64,000 nt of DNA from Durusdinium trenchii. Taxonomy: Eukaryota; Sar; Dinophyceae; Suessiales; Symbiodiniaceae. The stretch spans positions 366,504 through 430,503 of the forward strand of contig CAXAMN010025361.1 of assembly GCA_963970005.1 (NCBI GenBank), written 5' to 3'. Position numbers and translations under genes: made by a program. Below, piece by piece: positions 9,830 through 20,400 of this stretch. Below the pieces are notes generated by a model. That model worked only from the letters and a program-made list of their open reading frames with translations. It was not told the DNA's origin and did no database searches. Within the stretch, counting starts at the first letter, position 1. Each line of letters begins with the position of its first letter.

Positions 9830-12099
9830 ATGCTTATTACCTCCAAGAGTTGTCAGAGGTTTGGACTCCATTTTTGTTGTGTTCAGGATTACTAACGACA
9901 AATGTAGCAGCATTGATATACTTTCATTTTGTAACAACGTGGTGTGTTGAGACAAAGTCTTTAGAAATGAAATGGTCATTATGGGCACGTCATTTTGTAG
10001 AGATGTATGGGGGGACGCTGGATAAGTTGCTGGCATGCACTGCATAGAAACCTACATGTTGTAGCAATTACATGTGTGCATGCATTTTGTAGGCACTCCA
10101 TGTTTCTGCAGACTCTCTCATGCTGTAGGCACTGTAGGCATTGTATGGGGGCATGCGTTTTGTATAAAGGCATAGGGTGACCCGTTGGACAAGTGAAGAA
10201 TGCTCCATAACCCCCCTATCTTCATCAAACAACACGGTCTTGCTGAAAATGCCTTTTTCGTTGCATTTCTCCAAGGGTTTGTTGTCAGCAAAAAGCATCT
10301 TGTCTTCTTGGAGCAAAGATTGAATTTGCCTGAAGACATGCGTACCATTCCTTCTCAGACATTTGCTGCTTGTACCACAGAATGTTTTAGAAGAAGATAG
10401 AAGAAGTGAAGCGAAGTGTTTAGGATGCCTTTCAAGTTTGTCTCGGGGTTTGTCGAACAGAATGGCTGTGAACTCCCGAAACGCTGACACCCAGCAAACA
10501 GAATTGCTGTGCGTGCACATTGAAGGCATGCAATAGCATTTTGATGCATTTGTATCACAAAATGGCTTGCCTGCATTGGTTTGTTGCAAAATGACATGGT
10601 GTGCACATGCAATGACACTGTCATTTATCAAAAAAGAGAGAGAATTGGTACGTAGGCATTGCATTCGGTAGTGAAAAGGCCCCAGGCATATGCATTTTGT
10701 AGTGAGAGGAGTTTTTTTCAATGTGGGTAACTTTCTTGAGTGCACCTCTTCATGTTGTAAGGCGTTTAGGTACTCCTTTTTTATGCTATTTAAAAAGAGC
10801 ATAAAAGAGCCACGCTAGGAACAACCAGAAAAAATTAACGACGATGATGATATATATATATACACTATATACTATATACTATGTTCTTTGGATGTTTTCT
10901 CTCTTCTCTTGATGAACTCAATCAGTGTTCGTCAACAGCTCTGGAACTGATTGTTGGGGCTCGTTTGGCCTTTGTTGACTTGTGTTGTTGGGACCCGCAT
11001 GGGCTTGTGTCCAACGAGAGACATCATGATCGGAAGGTCGATGGTCGATTTCCCCAAAGGTCGGTGTGCCTCCAGGCTTGGTTTGCTCATCAAGCCTCTC
11101 CGAAGGATTCCGGAACGACGGTCATTTCTGGCGAGGATTTGGAAGATTCCGGTCGAGTGCGTGTTTAGTTCTTCTGTTCTGAGAGTGGACCAGAGAAACC
11201 TTGGCGTATGACGGCGACCACTGCCTCGCACATGTTGTTTCGATCGCGTCCCAAAGAGAAGCTGCATCCACTTGAGACAACCTTCTTGGCTCACCTGTTC
11301 AAAAGCGGAAAAGATGGAACTTCTTGGACGAAAAGATGGAACTTCTTGGACGGAGTATTACTACGGATGGACTGATGGATACTTCACGGAAGGATGCCAG
11401 CAGTGAAGCAGTCAGGCGAGATTGGTCCACTAGGCCATCCATGATGTGTCAAGCTGATCCCAGGAGTTGTCCTGCACACTTTCGTACCATGGAGTAGGTA
11501 TGCAATGAGCGCACATGGAGTAGGTACGCAGAAAGGGCTTTATATATATATAGGTGATTATAGGTGTTTGTTTGTATCTCATTGTTTTCCATGGTTTTGG
11601 GGTGCTTCTTATATTGTCCGTTTGCAGTCTGAAAGACTCGTGGACAAGAATGTGCAAACACACCCGTACCCTCTCAGATCCACGTTCGGAATGACCAAAC
11701 TAAATGTGCCAATCCACTTGTTCGGATCCGCTTCCAACAGCCAGATCCAAGTGTTCAGCCACAACACCTGGACCTGGTAGAGAATGAATACCGGTCACAC
11801 CAGCACCATCCATGTGGAGTCACCCAGCAGCTGGCCCTAGACTATGGATCTCCATCCCTTAGAAACTCTTCTTTTGGGTCCTGCCTGCTGATTGAGAAGG
11901 GATGCGGTGAGGTCAGTCATGCAAGTTGCATGTTTTTGTGCTCCCTCATACCTGTGCTCTCATGCGTGTGCTCTCATATGTTTGCGGCTGTCATTTGTGT
12001 GCTGTCATGTGTGTGTGTGTGTGTTCTCATGTATGTGCTGTCTAGAGTGCGGAGCTTCGCTTATTCACCGTCACCCTTGTTTTGGTTTTTATGGTGCTT
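9830..12099. other. Non-coding region with GCATTTTGTAG motifs
   Basis: TGCATTTTGTAG-like words recur at about 9929, 9990, 10081, 10153 and 10688, with GTAGGCACT words between. A 244-codon minus-strand ATG frame (10068-10802) crosses this repetitive DNA. It has no recognisable domain and is not taken as a gene. Confidence 0.4.
11310..11354. repeat. Short tandem duplication
   Basis: AAGATGGAACTTCTTGGACG occurs twice with a 22-bp period. Confidence 0.7.
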
Positions 12100-12185
12100 T
12101 CCTTGTTACCAGTAGCTCCTTGCTCCTAGTAGTGATGCCCTTTGTTCCTAGTAGCGATGCCCTTGTTACCAGTAGCTTTATTTTT
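12100..12185 (+). repeat. TAGTAG-family repeat
   Basis: Units CCTTGTTACCAGTAGC, TCCTTGCTCCTAGTAGTGAT, CCCTTTGTTCCTAGTAGCGA and CCCTTGTTACCAGTAGC. It ends about 15 bp before a possible signal-peptide exon. Confidence 0.65.
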
Positions 12186-12199
12186 AACCAAAAGAGATC

Positions 12200-12275
12200 A
12201 TGCCACGACATATCGTTGTGGTTCTCTTGCTTCTCTTGGCGGCTCATGACGACGCCAGAAAGTTGGCCTTTCAAG
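12200..12275 (+). CDS. Possible first exon with signal peptide
   Basis: ATG at 12200 opens MPRHIVVVLLLLLAAHDDA, a short basic start and a Val/Leu core like a secretory signal peptide, then RKLAFQ. A GTGCCT donor follows at 12276 (phase 1); unspliced, the frame stops at 12296. The next bases up to 12333 lead into adapter sequence, so the downstream exon may be lost to misassembly. A TAGTAG-family repeat ends about 15 bp upstream. Confidence 0.3.
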
Positions 12276-12333
12276 GTGCCTCACAAGCGTGTTGAACTCC
12301 ACCATGGCCTGGTCTGGCGAGAGGACCGTTGAT

Positions 12334-12362
12334 GTGTAGATCTCGGTGGTCGCCGTATCATT
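12334..12362 (-). other. Embedded Illumina P5 adapter sequence (assembly contaminant)
   Basis: 29 consecutive bases beginning GTGTAGATCTCGGTGGTCGC and ending CGTATCATT are the exact reverse complement of the Illumina P5 flow-cell primer. Six As follow, as in adapter read-through. The reverse strand translates to NDTATTEIYT, a known adapter-derived peptide. Sequence left and right of this point may not be contiguous in the organism. Confidence 0.95.
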
Positions 12363-14191
12363 AAAAAAGGGAGCAACCACCGGTCGGTCACCAGCAATGG
12401 CCACTGGGGAGAAGATGGAGAACTGCGACGGTCATTTCGTCTATGACCATCTCACAAGATCAGGATGGGTCCATCGACTGTCAGGGCAAAGCTTGGTACC
12501 TTGTTTAAAGGCCAGTTTGTTTCTTGGGAATCCGACCATGTTGTGTAATTCACCTTAGGTCAGCAAAGGTTTCGAAGATAAAGTTTACATAGAGATTGTA
12601 GGGACCCTGGTTTGACACACAAATCTGTGCTTTTAAGGTTTTGTGTTTTACATTCCCCTGCCTTCCTAGGAGAGCACACATCAAATTCGGCACGGATCGG
12701 TCTGGGATTGATTCGCTCAGATTGGAGGGTTCCATCTTTAAGATTGGAGGCTTCACATTCAGTTGGTGCGTTCCCCCCTGCGTCCAACCATAGAACCAAC
12801 TTCTGCGTCGTGGATGCTGGGTCGGTCATAAGATGTACTGTATGTCGATGTACGTCCGCTTTGGTCGATGGATGTCATCGCATTGGTCGATTGCCCTTGA
12901 TGATTTGCCGATGATATCTGGTGGAGTTGACCCTCCAGTATTCTGATTGAACATGTATTATATACATGCAGTATATACCCTAAGCTTCTAAGGCTTAGAT
13001 TCGATAGGGCTCGGCTTAAATGTGAACTAACGGCTTAAAAAGGTATATGAGAACCCTGAGCAGGGATTCTGAGGCCACCGAGCTTCTTCAGCTGCAATGG
13101 ATCAAGGATGATCAAGGTTCGATGGGAACACAAAGAACGTAGAAATTAGGTGGCCTGTGAGCAAACAATCATCGAAAACTAAGAAAGAAAGTTGGAGCAC
13201 TAGTTGGAAATTCTGTCGCAGTTAACATGGTTGATCTTGAGATGAAACAAATTTATAGATCAAATATTCGATGGTGATGGAAAAAAAGTCAACCGTGGAC
13301 AACCCGTGGACAACCTGTGGAACGGCTTGGAAAAGGCGTGGAACGGCTTAGAATAGGCATGGAAAGGCTTCAAGAAGGCGTGGACACTAACACCTCCATA
13401 CCCCCTCAAAAAATAGAACATAGCTTTTCTATTCTTTTCATATGGGCTCGTGAACCAGGCAGCCTATGTATATAGTATAATACTATAAAGAAGCCGAGTT
13501 CAGACCCAAGCACCAAGGATGAACGGATTTGCAGCCAAGCGTGTGAAGAAGCACTTGAAGATGAGTGGGTGAAAAAGAACCGCTGATGACACACCCGAGC
13601 TGACTTGGTGTGAATGACCCCAACCATTCAGAGTCTTAACTTAGGTAGATTTAGGTCGCCCTTCCTCAAACCTTTTTCAGGCCTAGTGATTCTCCTTTGG
13701 GCCTCTTGTTGACGGCTTATCTTCGATAGGCCTTTGGAGGGCTAGGGTATACTATATTTTATAATATTTTATATGTAATATGTTTATGTCGATGTTTTTC
13801 GAGAACTTTCCGGGCGCCTCACCCCCGGCCGATCACACCTCGCCGAACAGGAATAGCCGGCTCCGGTTCCTGGCACAGCGGGCGGTGCAGACCTCGTGCC
13901 GGACTTATTTCGTGCGGACCACGAAGGTCTCAGGCCAATGAATTTCCTTTAGAGACCAAGAAGTTACACATGGAATTAAACAATCAAAGCAGATTGCAAT
14001 CCATGTCAGGGCTTCAAGACCAAATTCACACATATTTATGCAACAGTCAAAAGAACAAAACATGAATGCCTATTATATATAATATATATATATATACATA
14101 ACTATAAAATATATATATGCGCCAACTGCCAACTAGTTTCATGACTTCCAGACCCAATTCACTGATTCACCTGCTGAATTTCCTTTGTCAG
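12363..14191. other. No gene seen
   Basis: Right flank of the adapter junction. Includes the 21-bp tandem units and AT-rich stretches. Confidence 0.4.
13318..13383. repeat. Three 21-bp tandem units
   Basis: AACGGCTTGGAAAAGGCGTG and two diverged copies (AACGGCTTAGAATAGGCATG, AAAGGCTTCAAGAAGGCGTG). GGCTTAAA/GGCTTATC motifs recur nearby (13010-13040, 13710). Confidence 0.7.
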
Positions 14192-14291
14192 GCAGCAGCG
14201 GATCGATGCCATCGCCAGTACCCTGATGCCACCTTTGGTCATGAAGGACAGACCACTGCCACCGGCGGGAGCTGGTCAGGGCAGCGGCTGA
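14192..14291 (+). CDS. Exon-like segment (QQRIDAIASTLMPPLVMKD)
   Basis: After CTTTGTCAG the frame reads QQRIDAIASTLMPPLVMKD, then RPLPPAGAGQGSG and TGA at 14289. A second frame is also open over the same bases, but this one looks more protein-like. If it is a last exon, the product has a Pro/Gly tail. Function unknown. Confidence 0.35.
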
Positions 14292-15743
14292 ACCAAGAAC
14301 CGCATCGTTGGAATGAAGGGATTCTTGCTAACCCGAAAAGACCAGCGCAAGAATGCATGACTAGCTGTCCAGTTGGGTGGTGTAGAGGAAGTTTTTTTGT
14401 TTGTTTTTTTTTTCCCGGAGCAATGATGCCAGTCCGGATGGCTAGGGAACGATTCCTGCCCCAGCCATGGCCCGCAAATGCCGTGGACCAACTGCATGAT
14501 TGGTGAGCCTCAGAAAATAGTGTAAAATAATGAGGAATGACTACTGAATGACTTTCTAATTGCTTAAAATCTTTCACAAGCCATGAGCCGCACACCAAGA
14601 CCATCCTGTTTGGGCCACAAGCCATGGACTTTAGCCAGCCCCTTTTTTTTGGGACTGGACACCCGGACGATGGGTCTACCGGATCTTTAGGCTCCGGTGG
14701 ATTGGACAGGTCTGCCGGTCGTCTGAAACCCACACGAAAGCGCACACCGCCCCGTGTGTGCACGACACGCACACATGGAGGTTTGACACATCACCGCCCA
14801 CACGCACACGGGCCCGAGGTCATTCGTTGATTTCCTTAAGAAGGGGCCAAGTTCTGCCTGCAAATGGAAATGTAGAAACACGGTCCCATGTAACAATATT
14901 TCCCTTGACTTGACACATTGTTGATGAAACCCGCAGCAAGAGTGTTTGGCCATGGTGTTTTTTGGAAATACCATAATGCAACAATCATCTATACACTCCT
15001 CGGAGCGAGTGGACGTGGACCTGGATTCATCTTCCAAATCTTCCTTGAAGGACCAAACTCTGGCTTGGGTGCTTCAGTGAAACCCCTGGGATAGGCTACC
15101 CCATGCACTAACCAAGCAACACCTGCCACATTGCTACATATCGCCTTGCTTGACTGGGCCGAGTCAAGCGGAAAACGAGATGAGACACGGCAATGAAGCG
15201 ACAAAGACTGGTCGCAGTACTAGTAATGGCCTCACAGCTTCGTCTCACAGAAATTATTCGTCTTAGAGGTGGCTCGAGTGGTCTCATGACCCCGACGTGC
15301 TCGGTGGACGGTAGAGCGACTCAGTGCCTGGTGAGGCGGTAAATCATTTCTGAACAAAAGGGGGGGTGAATATATGTTAATATAAAGGTTTCGACGCTTT
15401 TAAGACTGGGGACTCCCTCAGGATAAAATCGAGAACCTCAAATTGAATGGCAAACAGCTTGAGACGCATGTCTTCCTTGTCTATTCTGAGGGGGGTCCTC
15501 AACTGCAGTCCTACCATAGACACCCAAACCGATGCTGGTATTTATATATATAAATAATATTATGTTTATGCTGCATGCTCAATTTGGGAGATGCTTGCCC
15601 TTGATACCATGTTTCATCAAGATCGACTCACTCAAGAACTTCACACGGATTTCAATCTCAGAGATGGCTGTTGGGAAGGAGATGCGCAGCTTGCCCCTCA
15701 CGGCGGAGCTGCCTTCGCACAAGCGCCCCTGGCGGATTTTCGG

Positions 15744-15769
15744 GGTGAAGGCGGCGCGCCGCCTTCACC
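15744..15769. repeat. Perfect 26-bp palindrome
   Basis: GGTGAAGGCGGCG followed by its exact complement CGCCGCCTTCACC, with no loop and nearly all GC. It can form a stable cruciform. It lies in a small GC-rich patch in otherwise AT-rich DNA. Confidence 0.9.
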
Positions 15770-16145
15770 AGTAATGTTGATATACAACTTGTACGAGCAA
15801 TGTATGTTATTACGGACTTCATCCATCCAAGAGCTGTTCCTACTTTCCAATGACCAGAAGATTGGGGCTGGGAATTGAACCTGCTTCCATGGACCCATGG
15901 ACCCACACGGTTGACAAACTGACAAACCATAGTAACTGGTTAGTATAGGAGATGATCGTCTAGTTTTTTAATGGAAAGGGTCGCCTACTTGTATTTACGA
16001 CTTATCAACTTCCAACGCAATACAATGTTGTGAAAGTCTTGTATCCTAGCAGAATCCAATACAAGCTTTGCAACGCAATTGTTTTGTTGAACATGAACTC
16101 AGAAGGGAGGGTGATTTAAAGGGGGATGTGTTTTTTTTGCTTTTT

Positions 16146-16330
16146 GTGGTTAGGTGGCTTTGGTGGCTTTTGGCTTCTGTGGCTTTTGTGGCTTCTGGCT
16201 TTTGTGGCCTTTGGCTTCTGTGGCTTTTGGCTTTTGTGGCTTTTGTGGCATTTGGTTTCTGTGCGGCTTTTGGGTTGTATGGCTTTCGTGGCTTTTGGCT
16301 TCTGTGTGGGGTTTGGCTTTTGTATCGATG
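16146..16330. repeat. GGCTTTTGT-type tandem array
   Basis: About 20 units of TGGCTTTTG/TGGCTTCTG. Open frames in all three plus registers (Trp/Leu/Phe-rich) come from the repeat. Confidence 0.85.
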
Positions 16331-17374
16331 TCGGATTATATTTATATATATTGAAATCTCAACGGGTTTGCTAGTAAGTAACATCGCTATTTTTGTTTAT
16401 TCATTTTTTTTTGAAGACTCTTCTAGACAAAATCTCAACTTGTAATGCCTTTCCCCTTGAGAACCACACACAGACCACCACAATAAGATACAAAAAAAAC
16501 ACACACTTAAAAACAACAAAAAAACAGCAAATTATGTAAAGTCCCGACCCGCTCAGAAGCCTCTCACCAACTGACTCAGTCGTCAAGTCGCTCCACTGAG
16601 TCTCTGAAGCGAGATGTTCCCATTGACTCTCCCGGACCTGGGACCTGGATGTTCCAGAACCCGAGAACTCGCGTTGCGAGAGGTTCCCTGAACTTTCTTC
16701 ATTTTTTTTTTCTCGCAACGAGTGTTTCTTGAATGATGGCTGGCGTAGGTTGTCTTTACTACCGTGGTGAAGACGCTTTACAACTCAATGGATCCCTCCA
16801 ACAAGCAGCTATGCACCAGGTGGTTAGATAACTTTGGTCGTGGCATGTAAGTTGGTGTTTAAAAAAGAAACGATAAAACATCAGCACATGTTGATTTTCT
16901 TGACCAATTCTAAAGAGTGATAATCATGCCTGGTTGCTTTAATGCTGACTGCAGCACTTCAGATTCGGCGTATCCCGAATTCAATTTGGTTCCTCGACGT
17001 GCATGCACCCCACACATTCTGTTTACTCAAGTCAGCTTGACCGGTACATTTCTTCGATGGCAAGGACTGCTAGAGCAGTGCGTTTGCAGGATCCTCCACT
17101 GGCACAGGACAAGGCTTCTTCATGCTCCTTCTATAGTGAAAGGCCAAGCTGCAAAAAATAACATTATAGAATGTAAGTTTAATAGTATGATATGAATAGT
17201 TACTATGATATGTGTCTTCCCTTGGGCAGTGACCTTCGAGCACACATCCGGCAGAAACACCTCATTTTTCGATCAGTTTGTTGGAATGTCCACAAATCCC
17301 AAGTCGAAGGAACGATGCTTCAGTGCCTTGTCTTCTCAGCTGTTCTCTTCCGCTTCCTTCGATCTCCCCTTCAG

Positions 17375-17491
17375 AAAGGCCACGCTGTCCACGCCGAACG
17401 CGACGCCCGTGGCGCCCAGGTACCAAAAAGCCACCATCGCGCAGTCCGACCTTTGTGGCTTCACGAAGCTGGCCAGGGGCACCCGAAGGAA
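17375..17491 (+). CDS. Cyclase exon: first metal-aspartate motif, frameshifted
   Basis: The exon follows a CTTCAG acceptor at 17369-17374. Codons from 17376 read KATLSTPNATPVAPRYQK and then ATIAQSDLCGFTKLA, the class III cyclase start with metal Asp in SDLCGFT. In this frame a stop (TGA) appears at 17493. A shift after KLA instead restores P-K-E, as expected for the helix that follows, and ends at a good GTGAGG donor at 17492. The eight bases between GCC (17472-17474) and CCG (17483) would be twelve in a normal four-residue linker, so a 4-bp deletion or sequencing error is likely. Confidence 0.7.
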
Positions 17492-20400
17492 GTGAGGGGG
17501 CACCGGTGCCGGCAACACGCGGTGTAGGTCACACCGAACAGGAGCCGTGTCATGTTGGAGCTATGGAACGGCAGTGGAAAAGATAGCCCGTGTTCAACAG
17601 TTCCGCTGAGGATAGGGTTTGCAGAATTTCCATCCGGAGGGGTCTGACAAAAGAGTCCTTTGGAACTGTGCATGGTTTTTTCTCCCACTTCCGAAGGGAA
17701 AGAACGAGGTGTGGTCCGGATGTGCAACCTATAGGGGCCGGGCCGGCAGACTAGGTCGCTGACTTGCGCGGGAAGTGGCAGAGGCACAGTGCCAAAGACA
17801 TTCCAAGAGTGCGGGGCGCTTGAAGCAGAGGGCCTGCTTCTTGGGATCTCCCTAGCCACCTTGCTGTGCACATCGCTACGCTCCAGAAGTGTTGCGGAGC
17901 AAGCCGTTCCTCGTCAACACATGTGCTTCCTTCCAGCACTTCAGAAACATGAACAGGGACGTGAGTATGCACCACCAGAAGGTGGACTGTTCACCATACA
18001 CAGAGAGAACCAGAAACCACACCCCTTGAACCCGCCAAAACCGGATCCGCTGGATTTGCGTTGGGACCAGATGTTCCGGGTTGGGCTGCGGCCATGGCGC
18101 CACCACGGCCAGGTCCTGGTGATCCGGGCGCTTTCAATTGGGGCAACAGTGATCCTTTTCAGGCCTCAGGTTGTTTGAGGCTTTGCTGCAGCTCGCTGTG
18201 GCTCTACCAGATTCAGTTGCAATCGATGCAGCCTTCGTGAAGGCTTGCGAGAGAGATGTTTCGCCACTCTGGCGAGGGATGGTACCACCTGCTGCAGGCA
18301 ATGAAAGCAATTCATTGTTCATATGTGATGTCACAAAGGATGAAGTCAGCGCCAAAAAAAACAAACCTGGGCGCTAGCGAAAGAGAGAGAGAGATAGATA
18401 GACAGATAGATAGATAGATCTAGCTGCCGAGGCAGCTAGATCCGTGTGCAGTCAGCTCTGTCAGCTCTCAATTGCACTGGCCCTAAGTTGTTGTGATTTG
18501 CGACTTTGGAATAGATGACGTCTGCTTCGACAGCCCAAATCGCTCCGGTATACCGAATACCTCAGTCCGGCCGTCCTTATTGATGAGAGGCCGTATATGG
18601 AGCGGGCCACGTGCAATTCAACCGGCTCTTCAATCTCGAGATCAGCTTGATGTTGAGGGTGACGTCTTTTACAGCACTCCTGCAGTCACAGCAGTCTCCA
18701 GCAGTCTGAGTGGAGAAAGAGAGAGAGAGAGAGAGGGAGAGAAAGAAAGAGAGAGAGAGAGAGAGAAATAGAGAGAGAGAGAAACAAAAAGAAAGAGAGA
18801 AAGAGAAAGAGAGAGAGAGAGAGACCATGTATATGTAGATCATCCCGACAAATTGCATCACAGAATTGCCTTTTATCGAAGTGACCCACTTGCCGAGGCA
18901 AGCGACCTGAACCCTACGGATGTCGTCAAGTTTATTGGGGACGCTCGTCGAACAGAAGGGGTGGCGGTGTGGCGGCTTTGACCTCAACAACTGTCTCCAG
19001 ACAGTCTTGGAATCAACAATTTGGGAACAACTCAGCTGGGAAACGTTCACTTTCTTGGACCAGAGGGATACGATCACAAGGGAGGATGGACGAAGAGAAG
19101 ACTCATCTCCTACATCCAAGGGACAGGTGTGCTCCAGACACATTTGCCTCCGAAGACTAGAGACATCTCTCTTAGTATCTCTTTTCTATTCTCGGGGTGA
19201 CGTCAAGACAGTTAAGCTACAGGTCCCCAAATGTGGTAAGTGAATGTAGCTAGGTAGACGACGGTTCTGTTTTCATTTTTGGTCGTGTATGAATTGGTGG
19301 ACAAGCTGATATATTGACCTCCGATGGTTCGATTCAAGCAATTGACATTTCTTGGCGCATACCACTTGAGTGTGTCAAAGAGATGATGCTGATGATTGAA
19401 ATCATCCTGACATCTGATTTTGAGGGAACAGTATTGTGACATCAAATGATATATGCGTTGGATGCGTTTATATAGATGGCGAATGGTCCCGCCTTTGTGA
19501 TTTCTGACGAGTTATTTCAATGAGAGCGCATATATTATGGCTTGAGCTCAAAGGATCACAGCTTGTCAAGTAGGAGCTCCGCAGAGACAACGACGTACCT
19601 GTAAGTTCATGCATGTTCATTCCTTTGTTGGGCTGAACACAAGGTCATCAAGCAGGAGAGGAACTGTCCTTGTCGGTGCTCCCCTCGGTTTCGATACCTT
19701 TTGTAAGCCACCCGAGGGCATACAGTGCCGTGCCGGCCCGCAAAAATCAGTTTAAAAAGACAAAACAGTGACATAGCACCAACCCACAACGGTGGATGCT
19801 AAGGGCTGCCAGACTTTTGCCATCTGACACAAGATCTAAATGTTAAGGTCAGCGCTCCGTGCTTCCCAAAGTACACTCCGAGGTTCACGAAACGCATGAT
19901 ATTCATTTCATCGGGATTGTTTATGGCCACCCTTTTTCCAAGTCTTTTAGCAGCTTGGAGGGCGTGTTTTTGGGTGTATCGAGGGTGCGCCATGGATATA
20001 GCATTTGGTGATCCATGTTGACGGTACTACCATTGGTCGTTCATGGCTTGTGCGGAACCTGGTGCAGGAGCTCTTTGGAAAGTTTGACGCTCCTTGGCAG
20101 AAGCATTGACGTGGTGCCATGGGTTTTTGGTCCTCCTACTTTACAATTAGAGATGGGCGCAGACGGCGCAGATAGGTTTTGTGCAAATTATTGGAACCGT
20201 ATAAGGTGTAAGCTGTATTGGTGTAAACATGATTATAGGTCCCCAGCTTTTGGGTAGATAGAACAGAAACTTTCGTTATTATTATTTGAGTGTTTTTGCG
20301 CCCATGAAGTAAGCTAGTCCGACATGTTTCATTTCAGTGTCACGAGCTTCAAATGAACCGGTCAGGAACGGTGGCTAGCCCCATGAAGTAAACCTGTCCA

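Larger units (their letters stand above)
14292..17374. other. No gene supported
   Basis: Holds the 26-bp palindrome and the GGCTTTTGT array. Frames at 14600-14830 and 15590-15880 are weak. Confidence 0.4.

Noticed and set aside
10068-10802. 244-codon minus-strand frame as a gene
   Set aside because: Follows repetitive GCATTTTGTAG DNA, with no domain, no splice context and no codon bias.
12198-12404. Minus-strand frame containing NDTATTEIYT
   Set aside because: It translates the Illumina adapter.
16046-16445. Long frames on both strands over the GGCTTTTGT array
   Set aside because: Low-complexity repeat translation.
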